Below, piece after piece: positions 25,661-33,686 of a DNA stretch of 64,000 nt. The DNA comes from Neoluteolibacter marinus. GTDB lineage: Bacteria; Verrucomicrobiota; Verrucomicrobiia; Verrucomicrobiales; Akkermansiaceae. Numbering within the stretch: position 1 is the stretch's first letter; the number at the start of each line of letters is the position of its first letter. A program made the translations under genes and the position numbers. The DNA lies in contig NZ_JACZFQ010000107.1 of assembly GCF_014904755.1 (NCBI RefSeq), positions 22,694-86,693 on the forward strand. The letters run 5' to 3'. The notes below the pieces were generated by a model that ran no database searches, had not been told where the DNA came from, and saw nothing but the letters and a program-made list of their open reading frames with translations.

Positions 25661-26512
25661 TCACTTGTTTTCGTCATCGACGGTCGGATCACTGTCCTCC
25701 TTCGGAGCATTGCCGGGATTGCTCGAATCGACACCGTCCGCATTGTTGCCGTGCCCGTTGTTGTTCTTGCAGCCGAACGTCACCAGCAGGACCATATCCT
25801 GGAGGTCGTAGCCTTGGTCCGATTTCTGGGAGTCGTAGTGGGTCAGTTCCATGAAAACGATCACGTCCATGGGCCCGATCTTCACGCGCCCTTCGGCATC
25901 GAGGTAAGGCTTGATGAAGCTCTCCAATGTCGGAGCGGTGTGCATCGGGTTCGTGGTGGGCGGAATATCGCCGTTCACCAACGTCCGCACGTTGTCCGTT
26001 CCGCTTTGGGAAGTGAAATAAGGACCCCAGCTTCCATTGTAGTAGTAGCGGCCGCCAAACCTGAGGGTTTCCCCCTGGGTCATGTCCTTGTAGAAAACCA
26101 CCTTGTTCGGTTTGACGTCGTCGTTGGTTCCGTAAAAGACCTGCTCATAGCTACCTCCGTTGTAGCTCACCTTGGCCTCGGTGGGGACAAAGGAATAGCT
26201 CTTCCCGGATCCAACGGTCACCCCGGCACCGAGGACTCGAATCGTGGCACACAACGGCTCCTTCGGGGTGATCGAATTGTCATCCACCTCCACCACATCC
26301 TTGACCGAAGAAGGATAGGTGATGTTCCACGTCAATTTCGGATGGGTTCCCGGCTGCACGATGATCGGGAATGCCGTCAAGGCCCCCACGGGAATGGCAG
26401 GGTCCGTGGAGTTTCCATTCCCATTTCCGTTTCCGGCACGGGCAACAGGAGGAGCAATCGCACAGAGGCTCAGTGAGACTGCCGCAAGGGCAGCCATTCG
26501 GCTGGTTTTCAT
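25661..26512 (-). CDS. Secreted cassette-1 protein, first gene of the operon
   Basis: A 283-residue exported protein from ATG 26512, with signal peptide AALAAVSLSLCAIAPPVARA followed by a (Gly-Asn) repeat. The core includes PIIVQPGTHPKLTWNITYP, YEQVFYGTNDDVKPN, GGRYYYNGSWGPYF and IGPMDVIVFMELTHYD, an all-beta pattern I know only as hypothetical proteins. The C-terminus is a low-complexity Asn/Asp/Gly tail. The base context of its ATG (TACAACCAGCCATGAA) is identical to that of the first gene of cassette 2 at 48322, although the two proteins themselves do not look alike. Confidence 0.65.
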   Translation of the reverse strand: MKTSRMAALAAVSLSLCAIAPPVARAGNGNGNGNSTDPAIPVGALTAFPIIVQPGTHPKLTWNITYPSSVKDVVEVDDNSITPKEPLCATIRVLGAGVTVGSGKSYSFVPTEAKVSYNGGSYEQVFYGTNDDVKPNKVVFYKDMTQGETLRFGGRYYYNGSWGPYFTSQSGTDNVRTLVNGDIPPTTNPMHTAPTLESFIKPYLDAEGRVKIGPMDVIVFMELTHYDSQKSDQGYDLQDMVLLVTFGCKNNNGHGNNADGVDSSNPGNAPKEDSDPTVDDENK

Positions 26513-26523
26513 GGCTGGTTGTA
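26508..26523 (-). promoter_or_regulatory. Shared cassette leader around the start codon, copy 1
   Basis: On the minus strand TACAACCAGCCATGAA ends two bases into the second codon of the first cassette 1 gene. The same 16 bases sit at the first gene of cassette 2. There is no normal Shine-Dalgarno sequence in it, so it may be a special initiation context or a regulator site. Confidence 0.6.
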
Positions 26524-26814
26524 TGGGTGGACAGTTGTGATCAACTTCTCCGCCCTCCTGGATCCATGGCGTGGGACATGCCTTGGGGAGAGGGACCCGG
26601 CGAGGGTGCCGGGCATGGAACGGCCCAAGGAAATGGAGCCGGGCCATGCCCGCTCGGGACAGAGTCCCTCGCCGGGTCTCCGGGGAAGCGATGCGGGAAC
26701 ATCGCCTCTCCGGACAGGATCAGTTTTTCATGTAAGGTGGCGATGAAATCGCCAGGGTGGTGTTATCTCGGGTGTGGGAACAGCAATGGTCAGGTTACTG
26801 GTCGGGTGATCTTT
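26513..26814. other. Intergenic region with a long inverted repeat
   Basis: About 300 bp between cassette 1 and the double-psi-barrel gene. It must contain the cassette 1 promoter, but no clear -35/-10 pair was found. The main structure is the nested inverted repeat listed at 26594-26678. No coding potential seen. Confidence 0.5.
26594..26678. repeat. Nested inverted repeat upstream of cassette 1
   Basis: Perfect outer arms GACCCGGCGAGGG (26594-26606) and CCCTCGCCGGGTC (26666-26678), inner arms CGGGCATGG (26610-26618) and CCATGCCCG (26644-26652), and a small hairpin GGGACAGAGTCCC (26656-26668). No T run on either side, so it is a structural repeat rather than a simple terminator. Confidence 0.75.
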
Positions 26815-27606
26815 TCAGCGCCGCGGCAAGCCGTCGCTCCATCCGGACCAAGGCCCTTCGGGAACGTCACGGGCTTCGACGAAGCGCCATTGGACGCGCT
26901 CGCCACTGCGGAAATTGAGATAGTCCCGGACGGCCGGGCTTAAATCGATGCCGGCGGCATTGTTGCGATTGCCGCGCGGATCCTCGTTGCCGAAAACATA
27001 CTGCCAGTGGTCGACCTCGAATGGACCGACATCCTCCCACTGGGCGTAGCAGACCTTGCCCTCGCGATGGATCGCGATCCAACGTCCCTTGCACACCGAG
27101 ATCCCCTCCCCCCGATACTCGCGCCAGAACCAGGGAATCACCTCGGACGCTTCCGGACGATGATGCCCGCCCCGGGCGATGTCGTTGTAGGGCAGTGCGA
27201 CATAGAAGGGATTGAGCTTCGGCACGAAACCGGCCGGCAGATATCCGTTGCGGCGATTCGGATCGTCATAACCACCGAAATTCTCCTGCCAGTTCATATC
27301 CCAGGAACTCATGGTGTTAGGAACCGGGTTGTTCTGGCTTGGCAGTTCGCCGATCCAGAAAACGGTTCCAACCACGTTTCCACGCCATCCACGGAACGAA
27401 CGGAGAGCATCGTCATCCTCCTCAATCACCAGCCGGGCGCGATCCGGGGTATTGAAAGGATTGCTAAGCCCGGGCAAGGCCTCGCGACGGTTCTCCAACA
27501 AGGCGCTGTGCAACTCCTCCAAACGGTCACCCAAGAGTGACGCAGCTCCCGCCACCGGCAAAAACACCGGCGCGAGAACCAGGAGAATGATGGAGTGCAG
27601 TTTCAT
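26815..27606 (-). CDS. Secreted double-psi beta-barrel-like protein
   Basis: A 263-residue exported protein from ATG 27606 with signal peptide LVLAPVFLPVAGA. The key region is NPFYVALPYNDIARGG, followed by GISVCKGRWIAIHREG, KVCYAQWEDVGPFEVDHWQ and NNAAGIDLSPAVRDYL. This fits the double-psi barrel of RlpA, expansin and MltA-type proteins: a conserved Asp in WEDVGP and a late A-x-D-x-S-x-x-x-x-x-x-L block. Two Cys (in SVCKG and KVCYA) could pair. A role in cell-wall binding or glycan cleavage is plausible but not shown. Same strand as cassette 1 and upstream of it, separated by an inverted repeat. Confidence 0.6.
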   Translation of the reverse strand: MKLHSIILLVLAPVFLPVAGAASLLGDRLEELHSALLENRREALPGLSNPFNTPDRARLVIEEDDDALRSFRGWRGNVVGTVFWIGELPSQNNPVPNTMSSWDMNWQENFGGYDDPNRRNGYLPAGFVPKLNPFYVALPYNDIARGGHHRPEASEVIPWFWREYRGEGISVCKGRWIAIHREGKVCYAQWEDVGPFEVDHWQYVFGNEDPRGNRNNAAGIDLSPAVRDYLNFRSGERVQWRFVEARDVPEGPWSGWSDGLPRR

Positions 27607-28008
27607 GGGAGTTTTTAAAACCCTCGATCCTCTTCGGACTCTTCGCCGGGCACTATGAACAATCAGGAAAACCAAACAAGAAATTTCTAACGAATTTTTG
27701 AACGTATTTGAAATCTTGTTGTCTAAGGCGACCTTCAGGAGAATTAAGTCTCAAAATGAGAGAGTTACAGCGACCGAAATCGCCGTCCCATTCGAATTAT
27801 TGGGCCCCGTGAGGCCCCAGATCAGCTCTTCGCATCGAAGCTCCAACAACATTCCCCCACCCTGCCGAGATGGCAAAGGAGGGGAAATGAAGCGGAACAA
27901 TCGAACTCATGGACCCCCATAGAAGAGCAGGATCAGAGCCTCCGAACAATTTAATTTTCGTGATTTTTAAACAAAAGGAACCACGAATAGCTCTCTTTGA
28001 TTAATTTC
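27607..28008. other. AT-rich intergenic region, no gene seen
   Basis: About 400 bp between the barrel protein and mutL, strikingly AT-rich compared with both flanks. It contains short palindromic stretches such as GGGCC/GGCCC near 27805-27820, but no ORF of protein character, no tRNA and no clear terminator. It probably carries the promoter of the gene ending at 26815 and the 3' untranslated end of mutL. Confidence 0.5.
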
Positions 28009-29739
28009 TCAAAAACCTGCAGCACCACCTCCGGAAAAACGTCGCTCAAGCTCCCGCAACGAATACTCCGTTAACGTCGGCCGACCGTCAGGCGCACAGT
28101 AGGGCAATTCGCAACGGAAGAGCACTTCGAGCAGCCGCATTGCCTCCTGGGGTCGGGGAGCCTCGATGAGCGCCGCCTTGCGCGCAAGGAGCCGGGCGAG
28201 CCGCTCGAAGGCGAGACGGGCACCAGGCGCTTGTCCGGCGGCAAGTTCGTCGACCAAAGCCGTCACGAAGGCCCGCGGATCGGTCGAGGTGAGGAAATCC
28301 GGCATGGACCCGACCCGCAGGGTGCCCGCACCGAACTCCTCGATCTCGATCCCCGCCCGGGCGAAGTCTTCGCGATGTCGCAAGGCCAGCTCCAGTTCGC
28401 GTGGGCCCGGTTCCAACAAAAGCGGTACCAGCAGGGATTGGCTCTCAACGCCGCTACCGGACGATTCCTGAAGCCAGCGTTCGTAGAGGATCCGCTCCCT
28501 CGCCGCCTTCGGATCGAGCAAAACCAAGCCGTCAGCCGACTCGAGGATCGCGTAGCGCTCCAACAGGCTGCCGACGTAGCGGAATGGCAGCGGCTTCGGA
28601 GCAGCAATCTCAACAGGGGTCTCCTTCGGGGCTTCAACAATGGCATCGAACTGCCGCTGAACGGGAAGCACCGCCGGCCAGGCGCGCGGCGTCGCCATCG
28701 CCGGAGCACTCTGCCGGACCGGCACCGCCACCGGTCGCCGAGCTTCCTCCGCTCGCGACAGGCCCTCGCGCACCGCGGAGCTCAGCACCTCTCGCAGTTC
28801 CAGCGGCCGGTGCAGGCGGATCTCCCTTTTGGCGGGATGGACGTTCACATCGACCAGTCCCGGCTCCATCTCGATCCACAACCAGGCGCAGGGGTGGAGA
28901 CCATCGGCAACGCCACCGCGGAAGCCCTCGGCAACTCCCCGGGATATGGCACCATCTTCGACGGGCCTGCCATTCAGGAACACACACTGGTGGCGCCTGC
29001 CCTTGCGGGCGTGATTGGCCGGCAGGATGAAACCCTCGACCGCGACGCCGTTACCATGGCTTAGCGGCAGCTCCACCAGCTCACGGCCGAGTTCCGTGCC
29101 GGTCATCCAGCGAACCCGGTCGAGCCGCGACATGCCCCCTGGCAGGTCGAACACTTCCCGGTCATCCTTGCGGAAACGGAAACGCACCCCCGCAGCCGCC
29201 AAGGCGTGCAAGCGCAGCTGGTGCTCGATGTGGGCGGACTCCGTGGTCTCGGCCCGCAGGAACTTCCGGCGGGCGGGCACATTGAAAAACAAATCGCGCA
29301 CCTCGACGGTCGTCCCCGGTGCACAGCCCGCCTCCCGGACATCGCGCATCACCCCGCCTTCGACCGTGATCTCGGTCCCCGCCACCGCGCTCGGCTCGCG
29401 GGTGGTCAGGCGGAAACGCGAGACGCTGGCAATGCTCGGCACGGCTTCCCCCCGGAATCCCAAGGTGCGGATCGCCGCAAGGTCCGCGGATTCGGCGAGC
29501 TTGCTGGTGGCATGGCGTTCGAGGCTGAGCAGCGCGTCGTCGCGGGACATGCCGCTGCCGTCGTCGATCACCCGTAGAAGCGCCGCCCCGCCGCGGCGGA
29601 TCTCGACCAGCACCTCCCCCGCCCCGGCGTCGATGCTGTTTTCGACCAACTCCTTCACCGCGCTCGCCGGCCGCTCCACCACCTCGCCGGCAGCCACCTG
29701 GCTGGCGAGGATCTCGGGCAGGATGCGGATGCGCGGCAC
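28009..29739 (-). CDS. mutL: DNA mismatch repair protein MutL
   Basis: A 576-residue GHKL ATPase that couples MutS mismatch recognition to downstream repair. GTG start at 29739. The N-terminal ATPase is intact: Glu30 with NSIDAGA at 34-40, DDGSGM at 60-64, GFRGEA at 94-99. The C-terminal dimerisation domain is present, but the endonuclease motif DQHA-x2-E-x4-E reads DPKAARERILYE (409-420), so Gln-His are replaced by Pro-Lys. The late CPHGRP motif reads CAPDGRP. The nicking site is therefore probably impaired. Stands alone; a divergent iron-sulfur gene starts 82 bp away. Confidence 0.92.
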   Translation of the reverse strand: MPRIRILPEILASQVAAGEVVERPASAVKELVENSIDAGAGEVLVEIRRGGAALLRVIDDGSGMSRDDALLSLERHATSKLAESADLAAIRTLGFRGEAVPSIASVSRFRLTTREPSAVAGTEITVEGGVMRDVREAGCAPGTTVEVRDLFFNVPARRKFLRAETTESAHIEHQLRLHALAAAGVRFRFRKDDREVFDLPGGMSRLDRVRWMTGTELGRELVELPLSHGNGVAVEGFILPANHARKGRRHQCVFLNGRPVEDGAISRGVAEGFRGGVADGLHPCAWLWIEMEPGLVDVNVHPAKREIRLHRPLELREVLSSAVREGLSRAEEARRPVAVPVRQSAPAMATPRAWPAVLPVQRQFDAIVEAPKETPVEIAAPKPLPFRYVGSLLERYAILESADGLVLLDPKAARERILYERWLQESSGSGVESQSLLVPLLLEPGPRELELALRHREDFARAGIEIEEFGAGTLRVGSMPDFLTSTDPRAFVTALVDELAAGQAPGARLAFERLARLLARKAALIEAPRPQEAMRLLEVLFRCELPYCAPDGRPTLTEYSLRELERRFSGGGAAGF

Positions 29740-29820
29740 GCGCTGTTTTTAGGTCGCGGGGGAAAAGATCCAAGGCCAACCCGTGCCGATTTTTCGCTGG
29801 CCCGCCGGGCCGGTGGCCGT

Positions 29821-30198
29821 ATGAGTGCGGTGGCAATGATTGCAATCACTGACAAAGCGGCCGACGAGCTGCGGGCCTTGCTTGAACGCAAGGGAGCCGG
29901 CCCCGAAAGCGGCCTGAGGCTCGCCGTACAGCGCGGTGGCTGCGCCGGCTGGCAATACGTCATGGAAATCGCGCCCCTCCAGGAAGGCGACACCATGGTC
30001 GAGTCGAACGGCGCACGGGTCATCGTCGCGGCGGACAGCGCCGGCAAGCTGGAGGGCTGCCAGATCGATTATTGCGATGATCTCTCCGACGCCGGCTTTC
30101 GCATCGAGAATCCCAATGCCGCGCGCTCCTGCGGCTGTGGCACCTCGTTTGAAACCGCCAACGAACCGACTCCCGAACCGGTCGAGGATTGCCGCTGA
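29821..30198 (+). CDS. A-type iron-sulfur carrier (IscA/ErpA/HesB family)
   Basis: A 125-residue protein that carries or delivers iron-sulfur clusters to target enzymes. The three family cysteines are present: Cys41 in GGCAGWQY, and Cys104 and Cys106 in SCGCGTSF. The length matches A-type carriers with a short acidic tail (PTPEPVEDC). A second possible start lies at codon 6. The stop overlaps the next start (TGATG), so the membrane protein at 30198 is translationally coupled to it. Which of IscA, ErpA or SufA it equals cannot be told from sequence alone. Confidence 0.9.
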   Translation: MSAVAMIAITDKAADELRALLERKGAGPESGLRLAVQRGGCAGWQYVMEIAPLQEGDTMVESNGARVIVAADSAGKLEGCQIDYCDDLSDAGFRIENPNAARSCGCGTSFETANEPTPEPVEDCR

Positions 30199-30953
30199 TG
30201 CGCCGCGACAAGGAACCGCCGCCAAAAAAGCGCTCGCCCGCCTATTATTGGTGGACCTTGGCGAATGTCGTCGCCTTGTGCCTGGCGGTCCTGAGCTGGT
30301 TGCTATGCCTGCATGTTTTCAACCACCCGGAAATCCCGCGGAACTATGAGCTGCTGAAAAAGCTCAAGCGCGTCGAGCCGCCCGAGGACCTGCCGGAGAT
30401 GGAGGCGCCTCCCGGCGATTCCGCCGATCCGCGGGCCTTTTACCGGCGCTACGCCGGGCTTTCCTCGGATGAACTGGCCCAGTTCAACGCCGCCTTGATG
30501 CGGAACTACCTGACCAATCTCAAGGAGCCCAAGCTCATCCAGTACGCGGAGGGCAACTATCGGGTCGAACAGGTGCGGCCCCTCGGCCCCGATGATTTGT
30601 TCCACCCCGGATTCGCGGTTCGCGGTCGCGCGATGATCGCCCCCGACGAGTTCTCGAAGCCGGCTCCTTGGCCCGTGGTCATCGAGTATCTCTTCCCGAC
30701 CGACAATCCGGAAGCTTCCGGTTGGATCGCCCCGTCGGACCTGCTTTCGGTGGCGAAGTTTCCGAACTGCGCGATGCTGTTGCACGTGTCCCGCCTTGAA
30801 AACGAAGACACGCCAGTGGTCTGCCTCACCGTCGTGCCGATCGCGTTCGGCACCTTCAAGGCCGGCAAGGACCGTCAGTTCGACCTGAAAGCACCGGCCG
30901 AACTCAATCCCGCCGCTCCACTGCCGGCGTTCCCCTTGGAACAGGAAGAATAG
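30198..30953 (+). CDS. Membrane-anchored hypothetical protein
   Basis: A 251-residue protein from ATG 30198, which overlaps the upstream stop. A basic N-terminus (RRDKEPPPKKRSP) is followed by one TM helix (WWTLANVVALCLAVLSWLLCLHVF, about 18-41), then an extracytoplasmic domain of about 200 residues with a Pro/Glu-rich linker (RVEPPEDLPEMEAPPGD) and a beta-rich core (PWPVVIEYLFPT, LLSVAKFPNCAMLLHV). No family recognised. Coupling to an A-type Fe-S carrier is the only functional hint. Confidence 0.75.
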   Translation: MRRDKEPPPKKRSPAYYWWTLANVVALCLAVLSWLLCLHVFNHPEIPRNYELLKKLKRVEPPEDLPEMEAPPGDSADPRAFYRRYAGLSSDELAQFNAALMRNYLTNLKEPKLIQYAEGNYRVEQVRPLGPDDLFHPGFAVRGRAMIAPDEFSKPAPWPVVIEYLFPTDNPEASGWIAPSDLLSVAKFPNCAMLLHVSRLENEDTPVVCLTVVPIAFGTFKAGKDRQFDLKAPAELNPAAPLPAFPLEQEE

Positions 30954-31000
30954 CCGTCCCGGACGATGCCCCCCGGCGAGGACCGAGGGGCGGAACCCGG

Positions 31001-32545
31001 CTACTTCTTTTTCTTCAGCAGCGAGCCGCCGGTCATCTCCTTCGGCTTCGCCACGCCCATCATGTCGAGCAAGGTCGGTGCAACGTCGGCGAGGATGCCG
31101 TCCTTCACCTCGAACTTGTCCGAATCCGCGGCCACGTAGATCAAATGCACCAGATTGGTGGTGTGGGCGGTGTGCGGGGACCCGTCGGCATTGATCATGA
31201 ACTCGCAGTTGCCGTGGTCGGCGGTGATCAGCAGCTTGCCGCCGAGCCTCAAGGTCTCGTCAACCACAGCCTTCACGTCCGCATCAATGGTCTCGCAGGC
31301 CTTCATCGCGGCCTCGACCACACCGGTGTGACCGACCATGTCCGGGTTGGCGAAGTTCAGGATCACCAGGTCGAAGTTCTTGAGCTGGCCGACCACCGTC
31401 TGGGTGACCTCTTCGGCACTCATCTGCGGCTTGAGGTCATAGGTGGCAACGTCTTTGGGAGAAGGGATGATGAACCGCTCCTCGCCCTTGTTCGGCTTCT
31501 CGGCCCCGCCGTTGAAGAAGTAGGTGACGTGCGGGTACTTCTCGGTCTCGGCGATCCGCATCTGGTTCTTCTTCGCCTTCGCCACCGTTTCACCCAAGGT
31601 CATCCGCAGCTTGTCCGGGCCGAAGATCACGTCGCAATCGTAGTTCGCGTCGTATTCGGTGAGGGTCACGTATTTCACCTTCGGCCGGCGGCCGGCCTTG
31701 AAAGCCTTCCACGGCCCCGTGGACAGGAAGGTTTCGGAAAGCTGGCGCACGCGGTCGGCACGGAAGTTGAAGAAGATCACCACGTCGCCGTCGCGGACCA
31801 GCTTCTTGCCGGGCTTCACGAACACCATCGGCAGCAGGAACTCGTCGGTCTTGTCGCAGGCGTATTGCTCGGCGATCGCCTCGGAGGCGAGCACCTCCTT
31901 GTAGTCGCCGATGCCGTGGACGATCGCATCCCAGGCGAGCTTGGTGCGCTCCCAGCGCTTGTCGCGGTCCATCGCGTAGTAGCGGCCGGTCACGGTGGCG
32001 ATGCGCGCGCCCTGCTTGGCGATCTCATCCTCGACCTTCGAGACGTAACCCTGGCCACCGGTGGGCGAGGTGTCGCGACCATCGGTGATGGCGTGGACGT
32101 AGATGTCGTCGACACCACCGGCCTTGGCCATCGCGACCATCGCGCAGAGGTGATCCTGGTGCGAGTGGACGCCGCCATCGGAAAGCAGGCCGATGAAGTG
32201 CAGACGCTTGCCCTTCGCCGCGGCGATCGCCTTCTTGAAAACCTTGTTCTTGGCGAGCGAGCCGTCCTCGATCGCCTTGTTGATGCGGGTCAGGTCCTGG
32301 TAGACGATGCGCCCCGCGCCGAGGTTGAGGTGGCCGACTTCCGAATTGCCCATCTGGCCTTCCGGAAGCCCGACATCCATACCGGAAGCGCTGAGGAATC
32401 CCTTCGGATACTGCTCAAGCATCACGTCGTGGAAGGGCGTCTTGGCGAGCAAGGTCGCGTTGCCGTCCTTTTTCGCCGTCTTCTTCCCCCCGGGGTTCAC
32501 ACCCCAGCCGTCGCGAATGATGAGAACCACCGGTTTTTTGGCCAT
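31001..32545 (-). CDS. gpmI: 2,3-bisphosphoglycerate-independent phosphoglycerate mutase
   Basis: A 514-residue cytoplasmic metalloenzyme of glycolysis that interconverts 3- and 2-phosphoglycerate through a phosphoserine. Asp12 in IIRDGWG is a metal ligand, and Ser68 in GNSEVGHLNLGAGR is the nucleophile. HSHQDH and DGRDTSPTGG form the substrate-binding domain, and ANPDMVGHTG with TADHGNCE supply the remaining metal ligands. The length matches the family. A Lys-rich tail (KKTAKK near the N-terminus, KKKK at the end) is unusual but harmless. Monocistronic by spacing. Confidence 0.95.
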   Translation of the reverse strand: MAKKPVVLIIRDGWGVNPGGKKTAKKDGNATLLAKTPFHDVMLEQYPKGFLSASGMDVGLPEGQMGNSEVGHLNLGAGRIVYQDLTRINKAIEDGSLAKNKVFKKAIAAAKGKRLHFIGLLSDGGVHSHQDHLCAMVAMAKAGGVDDIYVHAITDGRDTSPTGGQGYVSKVEDEIAKQGARIATVTGRYYAMDRDKRWERTKLAWDAIVHGIGDYKEVLASEAIAEQYACDKTDEFLLPMVFVKPGKKLVRDGDVVIFFNFRADRVRQLSETFLSTGPWKAFKAGRRPKVKYVTLTEYDANYDCDVIFGPDKLRMTLGETVAKAKKNQMRIAETEKYPHVTYFFNGGAEKPNKGEERFIIPSPKDVATYDLKPQMSAEEVTQTVVGQLKNFDLVILNFANPDMVGHTGVVEAAMKACETIDADVKAVVDETLRLGGKLLITADHGNCEFMINADGSPHTAHTTNLVHLIYVAADSDKFEVKDGILADVAPTLLDMMGVAKPKEMTGGSLLKKKK

Positions 32546-32597
32546 GACGAGCCGCGTTTAGCGGCCTGCCGCCCGACCGTCCAGCGGGGATTCCGCG

Positions 32598-33545
32598 TCA
32601 TTTCGGCCACATGTAGCCGAGGTAACCGAGGTAGCACAGGAAAAGCAGCAGGCCTTCCCCGCGGCTCAGCCGCTTCCCGGTCGCGATCAATGGCACCATC
32701 AGCACGGTGATCCCGATCATCGCCCAGGTATCGACCGGCAACAGGTTGGCGGTGTTCAAGGGGCGGATCGAGGCGCTGCAGCCCAAGACGAAGAGCAAGT
32801 TGAACAGCGACGAGCCCAGCACGTTGCCAAGGGCGATGTCGGACTGCTTGCGGAAAGCCGCGACCACCGAGGTCGCGAGTTCCGGCATCGATGTGCCCGC
32901 CGCGACGATGGTCAGGCCAATCACCGACTCGGAAACCCCCAGCTGCTGGGCAACCAGGACCGCATTGTCGACCAGCATCCGCGAACCCAGCACCAGCACC
33001 GCAAGCCCCCCGACGATCTTGATCAGATCCCCGGCCATGGAGCCCCCTTCGCTCACTTCCGGCACATCGATGTTCGCCTCGTGTCCCAGCGCCATGTCAC
33101 GCTTGGCCATCCTCACCGCCCAGATCGTGTAAATTACGGCACCGAGCGCGAGCACGCCCCCCTCTATCCGCGATATTTCACCGTCGAGGAAGGTCAGCGG
33201 CGTCAGGATTGTCACCCCCAGCAGGACCGGAGCGTCCCAGCGCAGGACCTGCAGATGAGTGGTGACCGGGAAGACCACCGCTGAAAGGCCGAGGATGACC
33301 GCGATGTTGAATATGTTGGATCCCACCACGTTCCCCACCGCGAGATCCGACTGCCCTGTGAATGAAGCTTTCAGCGACACCAACAGTTCGGGAGCGGAAG
33401 TGCCGAACGCCACCACGGTCAATCCGACCACCAGCGGCGTCAGTCCGAGCTTGATTGCGATCGACGCGCCGCCCCTCACCAGCAATTCGGCACCGACGAA
33501 GAGGATCAGGCAGGCGAGCAGAATCAGAAGTCCGGCAACAAGCAT
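32598..33545 (-). CDS. Calcium/sodium antiporter, CaCA family
   Basis: A 315-residue inner-membrane exchanger from ATG 33545 with about 10 TM helices in two inverted repeats. Each repeat holds the alpha motif: VVAFGTSAPELLVS with VGNVVGSNIFN in the first, and IVAAGTSMPELATS with LGNVLGSSLFN in the second. The Glu in each motif binds the transported ions. It matches the YrbG/MaX1 K+-independent or -dependent Na+/Ca2+ exchangers. It is divergent from kup, and gpmI follows on the same strand 52 bp downstream. Confidence 0.9.
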   Translation of the reverse strand: MLVAGLLILLACLILFVGAELLVRGGASIAIKLGLTPLVVGLTVVAFGTSAPELLVSLKASFTGQSDLAVGNVVGSNIFNIAVILGLSAVVFPVTTHLQVLRWDAPVLLGVTILTPLTFLDGEISRIEGGVLALGAVIYTIWAVRMAKRDMALGHEANIDVPEVSEGGSMAGDLIKIVGGLAVLVLGSRMLVDNAVLVAQQLGVSESVIGLTIVAAGTSMPELATSVVAAFRKQSDIALGNVLGSSLFNLLFVLGCSASIRPLNTANLLPVDTWAMIGITVLMVPLIATGKRLSRGEGLLLFLCYLGYLGYMWPK

Positions 33546-33608
33546 CGCGGGGACCTTCCGACACCGGGCCGAACGTTCAAAGTGGGAAATCCCGCAAGTT
33601 TTCCATCC

Positions 33609-33626
33609 AGCCCGCCGCGGGCTTTT
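33609..33626 (+). terminator. Intrinsic terminator-like hairpin in the kup leader
   Basis: AGCCCG (33609-33614) pairs with CGGGCT (33618-33623) around a three-base loop and is followed by TTTT. It points towards kup and no plus-strand gene precedes it, so it could act as an attenuator; the T run is short. Confidence 0.45.
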
Positions 33627-33686
33627 CTCTGGCCACCGGGTCCCCGGCCTGCTTGGAAAGCGCAGCGGTCTTTGCGGCCCGCGATC

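Noticed and set aside
31145..32710. 521-codon frame antisense to gpmI
   Set aside because: Its sequence is rich in Val/Gly/Arg/Asp repeats typical of antisense high-GC frames; gpmI is certain.
33546..33686. Cyclic-di-AMP riboswitch before kup
   Set aside because: The region is only about 140 bp and lacks the conserved ydaO core; only a simple hairpin is visible.
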